Positions 19,894 through 29,050 of a stretch of DNA of 64,000 nucleotides are shown here, in pieces. This DNA comes from Butyrivibrio fibrisolvens 16/4 (lineage in GTDB: Bacteria; Bacillota; Clostridia; Lachnospirales; Lachnospiraceae). Position numbers and translations under genes: made by a program. Within the stretch, counting starts at the first letter, position 1. Each line of letters opens with the position of its first letter. The DNA lies in assembly GCA_000209815.1 (NCBI GenBank), contig FP929036.1, positions 2,880,647-2,944,646 of the forward strand, written 5' to 3'. The notes under the pieces are model-generated. The model made no database searches. It saw only the letters and a list, made by a program, of their open reading frames with translations, and was not told where the DNA came from.

Positions 19894-20591
19894 AAATAAC
19901 TGTTATACAATATTGATGTCTTCTCCACTTTAGCCTCTTCCTCTGTTGCCTCCTTATTTTCTGCCACAACAGTTTTTATTTCTTCTTTATTCTCGGATTC
20001 TTCAGCAACATCCTTCTGAGTTTCCTCCGCCAAAACCACTTCCGGTTGTGCTTCCGTTTCTACTACCGGTTCCTCCGGTGTTTCCTCCGTGACTTCTTCT
20101 GTAGGTGTTTCCTCTGTCGGCGTTTCTTCCTGTTTTGGTTTCGCAGTTATAGATGCTGCGCCCTGTATAACCGCATTTATATCCTCCCCTGTCTCCGCCG
20201 ATTTGATTTTTGCAGCTGCAATGCTAATAGATGTATTGTTAGGACTTGCCAAATTAAAATGAACCATGTACTTCTTTTCTGGTCCACTGGAATCTCCAAC
20301 AAAATAAAGAATTCCCTTTTCAGCATCCACAGCATCTGCACCGTCTATGTAGGTCATGGTAGCAGGGTCGTATGTTACAGCTACCGCATAGGAACCAATC
20401 CCCGTCTGACTATTTATGTACACACCTACCGGAAAGTTTGTCCCCTCAGTAGCTGTATACCCTTCGCTCCCAAAATGGACTGTGACCTCCTCTGCGTAAA
20501 CCGTATTTACGTTAATCCCAAAAGCCAATCCCACCAGCAGCAATAAAATGATTAAACTACAAATTCTATACCTGAATCGATTTCCTAACAT
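19890..20591 (-). CDS. Cohesin-domain extracellular protein, probably the N-terminal part of the ABC ATPase
   Basis: 233 aa as read. Signal sequence at residues 10-33 ending VNTVYA, then a cohesin-like beta-sandwich (about 35-150; GIGSYAVAVTYDPATMTYIDG is the typical core), then an 80-residue linker rich in Glu, Thr and Pro (EETPTEETPTEEV). The frame ends SILYNSYF just where the ATPase frame opens with a membrane helix. A single extra T in the T5 run (19892-19896) gives NSYFLIGVIFVGVII and a continuous protein. Cohesins bind dockerins or act as carbohydrate-related modules; here it could sense or hold the exported glycan. Read alone it would be a secreted protein without an anchor. Confidence 0.8.
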   Translation of the reverse strand: MLGNRFRYRICSLIILLLLVGLAFGINVNTVYAEEVTVHFGSEGYTATEGTNFPVGVYINSQTGIGSYAVAVTYDPATMTYIDGADAVDAEKGILYFVGDSSGPEKKYMVHFNLASPNNTSISIAAAKIKSAETGEDINAVIQGAASITAKPKQEETPTEETPTEEVTEETPEEPVVETEAQPEVVLAEETQKDVAEESENKEEIKTVVAENKEATEEEAKVEKTSILYNSYF

Positions 20592-21940
20592 ACATCAACC
20601 TTTTGTATAATCTCTCACTATACAATGCCTTGCTGGCACGGATGCCCTCCCCACATAAATTAATAATGCTAGCTTCCGGCCATCCGCTTTCATGAAGCTT
20701 CTCCTCTGATTTAAAAAACTTAATATTAATCTTCTTAAAGAACCATTGCCTCTTCAGTTCCAAGTCATCCCAGATAGCAGCAACATTCTGCATTTGGAGT
20801 TCCAACACATCATCGCAAAACTGAAATCCTCCTAATATGCTAGCCTCCTCTATTGTTGGTCTTCCCATCATCAAAGAAAACAGCTTCTCGATTGTTTTGA
20901 GATTCCCGTCCCAATCATCCAATACATCGTAGAACCATCGTCCATCTACAGCATCTACAAAATTTGTGATTAGTTCTAAATTTCTCATCATAAACAGACC
21001 GTTTGGATTTATAAGATCGCTTTTAATCACCTTTATTTTTCCATCAGCACCAGAAGAATAATTTAGAGTCATCCCCTCTGGTGAAGAAAAAAGGGTTTCA
21101 AAAAGACATATGGAAAATCTTGTTTTCTTTTTATGTCCATATAAGGTCTTAGGTAAAAGCTTTCATAACAATCCTTATCCATTTTAGAAGGTATATCATA
21201 CAATCCAAAATAGAACCCCTTAACCTTAACATCCTGTCCCTTTATTTTGGTCAAAATTCTTTGGAGACTCTTTTGTGTGGTTCCAATCCAGCCACTATCT
21301 ACCAATGCATAACTTGTGTCATCCAGCAGCCCTTCCTGTTTTAGATACTCGGCTGTAATATCAAAAAAATGCTCTGAATGATTTTGAATATATCTAAAAA
21401 GATTGTCACTGTGACATTCAAGCTTTATCTTCAATTCCTGTATTTGAGCATAAGACAAGCATTCTTTTAATCTATTCTGAAACCCCACCTCTCTTGCAAC
21501 AGTCAGAATCTCTTCATCTGTAAGTGCAGCTCTTTTCATGAGCTTCTCAAAGGTGATATCTATTCCACCTACGCAAATGGTATCAAGGCACTCTAATCCA
21601 ATAAAGCTATATTCTGCATTTCTAAGAACATATCTGGAAACATGAATATATCTCAAATCAATATTCACATCCCTTGGATTCTGCTCCTTGATTAGGCAGG
21701 CCAAATGATACATTAACCAACCATCTCTAGCCAAAAATACAGTCTCTTAATTCTAAGTTCGCTGGCCCTTTCCAATACCCATGTAACATACCAAAGCATT
21801 ACCGGGGCAAAGACATGCAAGAAAATTCTGTCGTACTCATCAAGATCTTCTTGCCGTTTCAACGACCGTCGCAAAGCTTGGTATAGCCATCTGTCCTGGC
21901 TCAATATTGATTTGTACTGGTTCAACCTCTTTTTTAACAT
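20566..21940 (-). CDS. Glycan-locus protein, COG5610 C-terminal domain alone (two frameshifts)
   Basis: About 458 aa after repair. It lacks a HAD domain but matches the C-terminal half of the HAD gene at 6.1-8.1 kb: LYFLARDGWLMYHLACL against LFLSRDGEIIKKAY, and ALVDSGWIGTTQKSLQ against AVDIGWAGSGALALK. Breaks: A5 21733-21737 (one base added gives RLYFLARDGW) and A6 21087-21092 (one base added gives FFSSPEGMTL). Start ATG 21940 has a strong AGGAGG seven bases upstream and overlaps the GT2 stop in ATGTTAA. Function unknown to me; the context says surface glycan assembly. Confidence 0.7.
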
Positions 21941-22760
21941 AGCCTCGCCTCCTTGCTCCTTCGCTCCTTTTTACAAACTCAAGTACAGCTGTAGGAATAA
22001 GGCAAGCTACAATAGGCCTCAGTACAAAAAGCCAACCGACAGGAAATAGTTTTCCCATCTGTTTATAATTTCTGTATCTGATTTTTGCTTCGTTTATACG
22101 ATATTTGGTTTTTCTTTTTCCATAAGACTCTTTAGTCTCACGATATCTAAAGAGATTTTCCTGAAGGTTATATCCCTTCAATCCTCTCTGCATTAGATGC
22201 ATAAAGATTTCATAATCTTCGCATCTTAGAGTTTCCTCTGTAGCAAGATATCCCCTGCCTGCATCAAAAAGCTCTGCACGAAAAACAACTGTTGGATGTG
22301 CATATGGGGAGAATTTATAGTAGTCCTTCATAGCAGGCTCTTCTGGATAAGGTCTTTCACCCCAAATACCATTCTCATCAAAGAGCTCTGTGTTGGTTCC
22401 ACACCATCCATACTCTGGATGGGTCTCTAAAAATTCCACCTGCTTTTCAATACGTCCTCGCAAGGAAATATCATCTGCATCCATTCGAGCAATGTATTTT
22501 CCATGAGCCTGCAAAATACATTCGTTCAAAGAGAATGCCAGCCCCTTATTTTCTTCCCTACGCATTACTGTTATACGCATATCCAAGGATTCCAGCTTCT
22601 TAACCAGCTTTGCTGCCTCAGGTGTGGAGCCGTCATCCCATATAATAAATTCAATATTCTCATAGGATTGATTCAAAATCGAATCAACTGCTTCCCTCAA
22701 TATATTTTCGTCCCATTGGTTGTATACACCCATGATGACTGATACTAGCGGTTTACCCAT
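21934..22760 (-). CDS. Glycosyltransferase family 2 (one frameshift near the end)
   Basis: About 275 aa. GT-A fold with SVIMGVYNQ, IIWDDGS and the metal-binding RMDADD, then HPEYGWCGTN and the RCEDYEIFMHLMQRG acceptor region. As written the frame runs on to 21840 and overlaps the next gene by about 100 nt. One base added at T5 21968-21972 gives FVKKERRSKEARLC and a stop at 21936-21934, sharing ATGTTAA with the next start, a much more natural join. Start ATG 22760 overlaps the GT4 stop by 16 nt. Adds a sugar to the growing lipid-linked glycan. Confidence 0.88.
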
Positions 22761-23905
22761 GTCTTATATACCTTCTCCATTGTCTGTTCTACAGTCTGTA
22801 CTGCAAATGGCATTGCTGATGCACGACTCCTCGAAGCTAATTCTTCTCTATACCGCTCATTATTAAATAAATCCTTTATGGCAATAGCAAAATCCTTAGC
22901 TGAGTCCGCATTACATACAATAGAATTTACAGTGTCAATTGCGTACTCCCTTGTGCCTCGATTGTCCGCAACTATCAGTGGCAAGCCACAAAGCAATGCC
23001 TCCACCGCTGCAATCCCCAGTCCCTCTCTATGGGATGGAAAAACAAAACAATCTGCACTAGCCAAAACATCTGGCATATCAGTTCTAAATCCTAAGAACT
23101 TAACATTATCCCCCAGCCCAGCATCATTAACCTGAACTTCTAATCTTTCTCTGAATGGTCCTTTCCCACAAATCAAATAATATATTTTTCTTAAATCAAC
23201 CCCCTCATCACTTTTTAAACGTCTAAGGGCCTCAATGACTATCCGCTGATTCTTATTCGAATTTAATTCCGCAGCAGTCACCAAAACAAACCCATCCTCA
23301 GGTATACCCAGCTTTCTTCGCATGTCGCTGCGCTTCTTAGTTCCTTGTATATTGAATCGTTCTGTGTCTACGCCCACGCCATGAATCTGAGCAACCTTAC
23401 CATCCTTCTTTAGTGAGAAATGATTTGCCCTATTATAATCTTCTCCATTTATGGTGATGATCTGATCTGTCCAATGGGCTAAAAACTTTTCAGCACTGTA
23501 ATATAAAAGCCAATTCTGAACAGGTGCCCCAGAGTAAAAATGAAAACCATGTGCTGTGTATATTACATATGGTTTACGATTACTGATTTTGGCTGCCACC
23601 CTTGCGCATACCCCGCCCATAGGATTATGACAGTGAACAATATCAATTTTAAATACATCAATAATGTTTTTGACCTGTTTGATTGCCTTATAATTTGATC
23701 TGCTAACAGGACTTTTTTCTATATCAATTTGATGAAGCTTTATATCTTCCTGTATTAATTTTTCCTGGTCAAAAGTATAGATGGGATTTCTAAAATTTGA
23801 TGCATAATGTATCTCGCATCCCATTTCCTTTAAAAGCTTCACATCGTTACTTTCAAACTGAGGAAGAAACCCGCTTATTGTGGTCACAAATAATATTCTC
23901 TTCAT
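22745..23905 (-). CDS. Glycosyltransferase family 4
   Basis: About 386 aa, GT-B fold. N-terminal MKRILFVTTISGFLPQFESND, then DIVHCHNPMGGVCARVAAK, YTAHGFHFY, GVGVDTERF, and the C-terminal nucleotide-sugar site FPSHREGLGIAAVEALLCGLP (the EX7E motif). Close in type to EpsD-like enzymes of exopolysaccharide loci, which often act early on the lipid carrier. Start ATG 23905 with AAGGAAG upstream; an upstream in-frame extension to 23971 has no box and is not family-like. First glycosyltransferase of the operon, 115 bp after the surface-protein gene. Confidence 0.9.
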   Translation of the reverse strand: MKRILFVTTISGFLPQFESNDVKLLKEMGCEIHYASNFRNPIYTFDQEKLIQEDIKLHQIDIEKSPVSRSNYKAIKQVKNIIDVFKIDIVHCHNPMGGVCARVAAKISNRKPYVIYTAHGFHFYSGAPVQNWLLYYSAEKFLAHWTDQIITINGEDYNRANHFSLKKDGKVAQIHGVGVDTERFNIQGTKKRSDMRRKLGIPEDGFVLVTAAELNSNKNQRIVIEALRRLKSDEGVDLRKIYYLICGKGPFRERLEVQVNDAGLGDNVKFLGFRTDMPDVLASADCFVFPSHREGLGIAAVEALLCGLPLIVADNRGTREYAIDTVNSIVCNADSAKDFAIAIKDLFNNERYREELASRSRASAMPFAVQTVEQTMEKVYKTWVNR

Positions 23906-24020
23906 AGAAAGAATCTTCCTTTTCAAATATCTGGCCCTGGTCGCCCAGAGCCAGTAATCCTTATCAACCACATGATTTCGGAAAATAGAATTAGATCTAA
24001 TCTTTTTGTTTTGGAATTAA

Positions 24021-24697
24021 TTAAGCAAAAGCTTTCTTTCCACAATAAGCTGCGCCTGCAATGCCTAAAAGAATGATGAACATTGCTGCTGGAAGAGTCT
24101 CGCCTGTCTTAGGAGATGTTGCTGCTCCTGTAACATTAAGCTCTACGATAGCTATTGGAGAAAGATCAGGTGTTGAAACTGTAATAGCACCATTTTCGAT
24201 GCTTGTAATTGAGATTGCGTTCCAAGCGCCTGTTGCAGCATTCTGGTGAAGTGCTGCATAAAGTCTGCCTTTAACAATACTAGCGTTCTTAAGTGTTGGA
24301 GTGTAGTTACCCTTAGCATCCTTAGGAGCGCCTGCAGCCTTAATATCAACTACTGTTTTGATGCTAGCAGTAACCTTCTTTGAAGGATCTGCAACTGCAG
24401 CTGCAATCTGCTTATTGTTAAGGAACTTAGCTGTAACAGCAAGATTGTTAAGAAGAAGACCCTGAACAGCTGCTACAGATGACTGTACAGTTGCCTCAGA
24501 AACCTTAGTCTCTGTAAACCCCTCTGATACTACTGTTGCTGCATCATAAGCATCTGCTGTTGCAACAGTATCAATAGTTGTTGTAGCTTCCTGACCTGCA
24601 ACTGGATTAGCTGCTACAGGGCTAGCTGCAAAAGCTGTGATTGTGCTCATCGAAAGTACGATAGCAGCTGTAAAAACTGCTAAAAAACCTTTTTCAT
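24021..24697 (-). CDS. Sortase-anchored surface protein with SPKTG signal (one frameshift)
   Basis: About 225 aa. Signal peptide MKKVFLAVFTAAIVLSMSTITAFA after repair: one base added at A6 24682-24687 links the ATG at 24697, which has GGAGGG upstream, to the long frame. Without repair the frame would begin at 24728, upstream of its own ribosome site. The middle is Ala/Thr/Val-rich and has no family I know. The C-terminus has SPKTGE, a hydrophobic helix (LPAAMFIILLGIAGAAY) and CGKKAFA. SPKTG fits class B sortases of Clostridia such as C. difficile SrtB, and a sortase B lies two genes upstream. Likely the main substrate. Confidence 0.82.
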
Positions 24698-24797
24698 GTT
24701 TTAAATGTCCCTCCTCTCCTAGATTCATGTGGTTTATATCAATCCGGAAGTGTGGCCCCCCAGCTGATACCTAGATAAAAACTAACACCATCTTTTC

Positions 24798-25880
24798 CTA
24801 ATAAATCACCTGCTCATAAAATAAATCTATTACAAGCTTTTCAATGGCCTTCTTGTCCGCATAAAACTCTTCGTATTGAGTTCCCTGCATTGTCTCCCCT
24901 TGAAGTGAATAAAAATTATCCACATCGAAATCATAATCAAGATATTCTGTAGCCATATATGTAAATGTGCTGACATCCACATCTGTGACCATGTAATCTG
25001 AAACGTTTTTATAAATATTTAAGGCCACACGATAATCGCTGGTTGCAGCCTCTTTGGCCTTTTTAATAAACTCTGTAAGATACTGCTTTTGTCTGTTTAA
25101 TCTAAGCTGATTAGAATTGAACTCGTCCTCATGTCTAAGTCGTACATACCAATAGGCCTTCTCTCCCATAAGGTTCACTTCATCACCCTTATGCATGTTC
25201 ATGTCATATTCGGGATAAACCAAGTCATCTAAAACAGTAACATTAACCCCGCCAACAGCATCATTCAAAACTGGAACGGCATCCATGCTTATAGCTGCAT
25301 ACTTATTAATAGGAATTCCACAGAGCAGTCTTGATACAGCCTTTACCTGATGTTCACAGCTTTCCTCTTTCCCATCTCCAAAACCATGCTGAAGAGCTAT
25401 CTGTTCTAAGAAAACTCCCACATAATTTCCATCCTCATCCCACACATCTACATCTGCCATAGTGTTTCTGTTTATAGCAAGAAACGAAACCTTTTTAGTG
25501 TGAGGATTAATAACCACTAATATCAATGTATCTGCCTGTCCACCAGCAAGATAGCTTCCTTCCTTTGCGCTCCAGCTCTTTCCTCCTACCTTCTTTACAG
25601 TCTCAGTATCAACACCCATCACAAGGACAGACACGATATCCTCGTTTAGCTGATAGCGCTTGCCATCAAACATTATTTGATTATCTTGAAGATCCTCTGT
25701 CACCTGACCTACTTCAACCTTTGCATCTCCAGCGACTGCCTTACTGAGATTATTTTTGCCAAAAAGTCGAAGAATAAAAATCATTCCAAGTATGACAATT
25801 GCTATACCAATGATTGTGATAAGTGACTTCAGACCAAATGTCAGCTTTTTTCTCTCTGTTGTAACCTGTTTTTCTAGCAT
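24798..25880 (-). CDS. LytR-CpsA-Psr (LCP) family wall glycan ligase
   Basis: A 360-aa protein with one membrane helix (about residues 18-42) and an extracellular LCP domain. LCP enzymes move lipid-linked glycans or teichoic acids onto peptidoglycan. Landmarks: VLVMGVDTE, GGQADTLILVVINPHTKKVSFLAINRNTMADV, INKYAAISMDAV and WYVRLRHEDEFNSNQLRLNRQKQYL with the conserved Arg residues. It starts 10 bp after the sortase stop. It is a good candidate for the ligase that attaches the glycan exported by the downstream ABC system. Confidence 0.88.
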   Translation of the reverse strand: MLEKQVTTERKKLTFGLKSLITIIGIAIVILGMIFILRLFGKNNLSKAVAGDAKVEVGQVTEDLQDNQIMFDGKRYQLNEDIVSVLVMGVDTETVKKVGGKSWSAKEGSYLAGGQADTLILVVINPHTKKVSFLAINRNTMADVDVWDEDGNYVGVFLEQIALQHGFGDGKEESCEHQVKAVSRLLCGIPINKYAAISMDAVPVLNDAVGGVNVTVLDDLVYPEYDMNMHKGDEVNLMGEKAYWYVRLRHEDEFNSNQLRLNRQKQYLTEFIKKAKEAATSDYRVALNIYKNVSDYMVTDVDVSTFTYMATEYLDYDFDVDNFYSLQGETMQGTQYEEFYADKKAIEKLVIDLFYEQVIY

Positions 25881-25890
25881 ATATTTTTAT

Positions 25891-26726
25891 TCATTCCTTA
25901 TCTGATTTTGGAGCTACCAGCACACCTGCCACTAAAAAGCGTTGGTTAGAATCATGGTCCGTTGTACAAGTAGAAAGAGTTATAATCTTATCGTCCTTTG
26001 TTACCTGAATATCATCTCTGATATACGCAGGTCCATAACCTTTGCTAGCCACATTAAAAATATCTTTTATATATTGCTCGTAAACATATTCATTGGAGTA
26101 ATCATAATTGAGTAATAGATGTTTAGAGTTGAATTCATATGCGGCAAAAATCTGATAAACTAATATGTTGTCCTCCGTATATACGAATATATACTGATTT
26201 TTTGAAAAGGTTTCATTGTCCTCAAAATTATGAAGAGAAGAAAACATAGTCTTATCCTTAAGATTATGTCCATATACCACAGTGTTTAAATCACTAAAGT
26301 CTTTTGCATTATAATCCTCTGTATAAATGCATCCTGGATATCCCTTTGAACCGTCCATATTATGATTCAAATAATAGGTGTTATCTGTAGGATGCTGCAG
26401 AATTGGATAATCCACTGTTGTTCCTGTGACAGTTATCCATGCATAAATGTCTTCATTTTCTTTATGAAGTTCATTCCAGTCTAATTTTTATCAGGGATTT
26501 CTATGTCGAGATTGCCATATGGATCCTGCTCTTCTACTTTTTCCTCTTCAGTTTCCGAATTAACGTCAGTGTCATTTAAATCATTTACTTCTGTCGCAAG
26601 TTCGTCGAAAGCTTCTGTGGAGTCAACTCTAGTTATAGATTGACTAAAGTAAAGGCATACACCAATAGCTATGACTATTAGAAAGGCTACGAAGCCTATA
26701 AAGTATTTGCGTGAGCCCTTTTTCAT
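25891..26726 (-). CDS. srtB: Class B sortase, second copy (one frameshift)
   Basis: About 278 aa after repair. N-terminal membrane anchor (residues 9-28), an acidic linker (TEEEKVEEQDPYG), then the catalytic barrel with VVYGHNL (His), ITLSTC (Cys about 254) and NQRFLV (Arg about 263). The break is at T5 26485-26489; one base added gives IPDKKLDWNELHKENEDIYAWI. Unrepaired it reads as an 81-aa anchor and a 174-aa catalytic part. First gene of the sortase, LCP and surface-protein operon; its promoter carries motif site D, opposite the XRE regulator. Confidence 0.88.
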
Positions 26727-26806
26727 AATTCTCTTTTATCCCCTCGTAATAGTCTTAAATCTTATGCAAGTGTCAAAAAATTCAATTTAATCTATATACA
26801 ATTTTG

Positions 26807-26850
26807 ATTCTACTTCTTTTTCTGCAAAATATCAATAGCTATGACTACCT
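26807..26850 (-). promoter_or_regulatory. Sortase operon promoter with operator-like motif site D
   Basis: Minus strand: TTGATA (26835-26830), 17 nt, TAGAAT (26812-26807). The motif AGGTAGTCATAGCTATTGAT (26850-26831) abuts the -35 box, as in site C. A second half-like copy, GCGTTATAACTACC (26855-26868), lies 19 bp further toward the XRE gene. Confidence 0.7.
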
Positions 26851-26878
26851 ATTAGCGTTATAACTACCTCTTTATAAT
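26850..26878 (+). promoter_or_regulatory. Probable XRE-gene promoter
   Basis: TATAAT at 26873-26878; the -35 region (26850-26855) is poor and lies between two motif copies, which fits regulated or self-regulated expression. Confidence 0.5.
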
Positions 26879-26954
26879 TCTAATTTCAGAAAATAATTTT
26901 TATAAGAAACTTTTTGCACATCAAATTTAATTGTGCAATTTTAGGGAGATTATT

Positions 26955-27290
26955 ATGAGCGTAGACTACAAATTAATTGGCAGCAGAATAAAACTATATA
27001 GAAAAAGCAAAAAACTAACCCAGGAAAAGCTAGCAGAATTACTAGCCATTTCAGTCGGATATGTAAGCAAAATGGAGCGTGGGATAGAACATCCCAATCT
27101 AGAAATGCTTTCATCAATTGCCCAGATTGTTGATTGTGATATAGCAAATTTAATAAGTGAATCTACCATAAGTCAAACAGAGTATTTAGACGATGATTTT
27201 AGAAAACTTTTAGACCAGCTGTATCCTGACCAGAAAAGCATGCTTTTTAGAATGTTAGAACATTATATAGAAATGTCAAAAACGCGATAG
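26955..27290 (+). CDS. XRE-family transcriptional regulator
   Basis: A 111-aa protein. HTH_3 domain at about residues 8-62: IGSRIKLYRKSKKLTQEKLAELLAISVGYVSKMERGIEHPNLEML. The short C-terminal part (DFRKLLDQLYPDQKSMLFRMLEHYIEM) is helical and probably dimerises. Start ATG 26955 after GGGAGA; GTG/ATG codons before it have no box. It diverges from the sortase operon and faces motif site D directly. It is the best local candidate for the protein that binds motif sites A-D (inference). Confidence 0.9.
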   Translation: MSVDYKLIGSRIKLYRKSKKLTQEKLAELLAISVGYVSKMERGIEHPNLEMLSSIAQIVDCDIANLISESTISQTEYLDDDFRKLLDQLYPDQKSMLFRMLEHYIEMSKTR

Positions 27291-27309
27291 CAAATGCTAC
27301 CGCGTTTTT
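27278..27309. terminator. Bidirectional terminator between XRE and HerA genes
   Basis: AACGCG, TAGC, loop AAAT, GCTA, CGCGTT with one A-C mismatch, flanked by A-run on the left and T-run on the right. It serves both convergent genes. Confidence 0.8.
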
Positions 27310-27310
27310 A

Positions 27311-28888
27311 TTATTTTAACAACGTATTCAAAATACCTCTAAACAACTGTGCGCCTGTGTTACCGCCTAAGGTCTGCCCGAATTTACCTCCCAGCTTCTT
27401 ACCAACTGTTTTTCCAACCTCGCGTCCCACAGTACCTGCCACTGTAGTTCCTACAGATTTAGCTGCGCGTTTCTTGCGATTTGCTTCCTTTTCTGCCTCC
27501 CTTGCTGCCGCCTTTTCAGCTGCTGCCTGTTCCTTGGCCTGTTGCTTTGCAGCTGCCTCAGCCTCCTTGGCCTCAGCTGCAGCCTGCTCCTCCTGTTCAT
27601 TCTTTCTGCCAAGCATTTCAAAGGCAGAATCAGGATCAACTGCCACTGCATATTTAGAGTAAAATGTACTTCCCTTAATAGCATTATCGCGAACTGTTGC
27701 ATCAATACCACCCATTTTTGACTGAGGTGGAAGGATAAATACCTTCTCTACAATACTAGGAGTTCCATCTTCCTGAAGGAATGATGCAACTGCCTCTCCT
27801 GTGCCAAGTGCCTCAATCACGTCTGCAGTCTTAAAAGCAGGATTCTCTCTAAATGAATCTGCAGCTGCCTTAACAGCCTTCTGATCTGATGGAGTGTATG
27901 CGTGAAGAGCGTGCTGCACCTTATTTCCAAGCTGAGCTAATACACCGTCTGGAATATCCCTTGGATTTTGAGTGATAAAATAAACACCAATTCCCTTTGA
28001 GCGAATGAGCTTTACAACCTGCTCAATCTTATCAAGGAGTGCCTTTGGAGTATCTTTGAAAAGCAAATGGGCCTCATCAAAGAAGAATACCATCTTAGGT
28101 TTCTCTAAATCTCCAACCTCTGGCATAGACTCGAAAAGCTCTGATAAAAGCCAAAGCAGGAATGTAGAATACAATGTTCCATTATTAATAAGGCTCTGGC
28201 TGTCTAAAATATGAATCATTCCCTTTCCTGAAGAATCAGGTGTAAAGAAATCTCTTATATCAAATGCTGGTTGTCCAAAAAACAGATCCGCTCCTTGAGA
28301 CTCCAATGCGACTATTGAACGTATTATTGCTCCCGTGCTCTGTTTCGTTATAGTTCCATACTCGGCAGCATACTCATCCTTGTTCTCGGATAATTCAGTT
28401 AAAAGTGATTTTAAATCTTTTGTATCATAAAGGAACCATCCATTTTCATCTGCTACCTTGAACGCAACAGCAAGTATTTCTTTCTGTGTGTCTGTCAAAT
28501 CCAAAATTCTTCCCAAAAGAAGAGGTCCCATTTCAGAGATTGATGTACGCACCTGAATACCGTTCTTTCCATAGACATCCCAAAGTGTAGTTGGGTATTT
28601 ATGATATTCAAAATTATGCTCAGCAAGGCCAAATCTTTTGATTCTCTCCTGCATATTTTCGCTATCTACACCAGCCTCCAGCATACCTGCTATATCGCCC
28701 TTAACATCCGCTAAGAAAACAGGTACACCCATATCAGAAAAAGTCTCTGCCAAAACCTTTAAGGTAACAGTTTTTCCTGTGCCTGTTGCCCCGGCAATCA
28801 AACCGTGTCTATTGGCCATTTTAGGTAATAAATAGACTGGAGAACCATCCTCAGTATTTGCTATCCACACTTTACCATCTCTAAGCAT
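27311..28888 (-). CDS. HerA-like ATPase / DUF853 helicase
   Basis: A 525-aa protein of the HerA/FtsK-type P-loop family (DUF853). Walker A GATGTGKTVT at residues 32-41, Walker B MVFFFDEAHLLF near residue 270, sensor FITQNP near 307. The last 90 residues are an Ala/Glu/Lys-rich coiled coil (EEQAAAEAKEAEAAAKQQ) and a Gly-rich tail with GTTVAGTVGREVGKTVGK. Start ATG 28888 after GGGAGG. DUF853 proteins are widespread; they are presumed DNA-translocating ATPases without a settled role. Confidence 0.9.
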   Translation of the reverse strand: MLRDGKVWIANTEDGSPVYLLPKMANRHGLIAGATGTGKTVTLKVLAETFSDMGVPVFLADVKGDIAGMLEAGVDSENMQERIKRFGLAEHNFEYHKYPTTLWDVYGKNGIQVRTSISEMGPLLLGRILDLTDTQKEILAVAFKVADENGWFLYDTKDLKSLLTELSENKDEYAAEYGTITKQSTGAIIRSIVALESQGADLFFGQPAFDIRDFFTPDSSGKGMIHILDSQSLINNGTLYSTFLLWLLSELFESMPEVGDLEKPKMVFFFDEAHLLFKDTPKALLDKIEQVVKLIRSKGIGVYFITQNPRDIPDGVLAQLGNKVQHALHAYTPSDQKAVKAAADSFRENPAFKTADVIEALGTGEAVASFLQEDGTPSIVEKVFILPPQSKMGGIDATVRDNAIKGSTFYSKYAVAVDPDSAFEMLGRKNEQEEQAAAEAKEAEAAAKQQAKEQAAAEKAAAREAEKEANRKKRAAKSVGTTVAGTVGREVGKTVGKKLGGKFGQTLGGNTGAQLFRGILNTLLK

Positions 28889-28997
28889 ACTATACCTCCC
28901 AATTATTAGACTTAAATCACTTCATGTGTAATATTATACCAAATTACAGGAATAACGCATCAATAAAGAGTTCACCATCCAACAATTTCCAATAAAT

Positions 28998-29043
28998 AAA
29001 AAAGCCGACAGACGAGGATATAACCTCATCCATCAGCCCTTTT
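28998..29043 (-). terminator. Terminator of the mgtC-like gene
   Basis: A 15-bp stem with several G-T pairs around a 6-nt loop, followed on the minus strand by TTTTTT. Confidence 0.8.
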
Positions 29044-29050
29044 AATCAAA

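Noticed and set aside
23906..23971. Longer N-terminus of the GT4 gene
   Set aside because: No ribosome site and no similarity to GT4 starts; ATG 23905 has AAGGAAG.
6039..26850. Motif as a LytTR/AgrA-type direct repeat
   Set aside because: The sites are single palindrome-like units; the only pair (site D) is spaced 19 bp, unlike the usual 21-22 bp, and no LytTR regulator is in the window.
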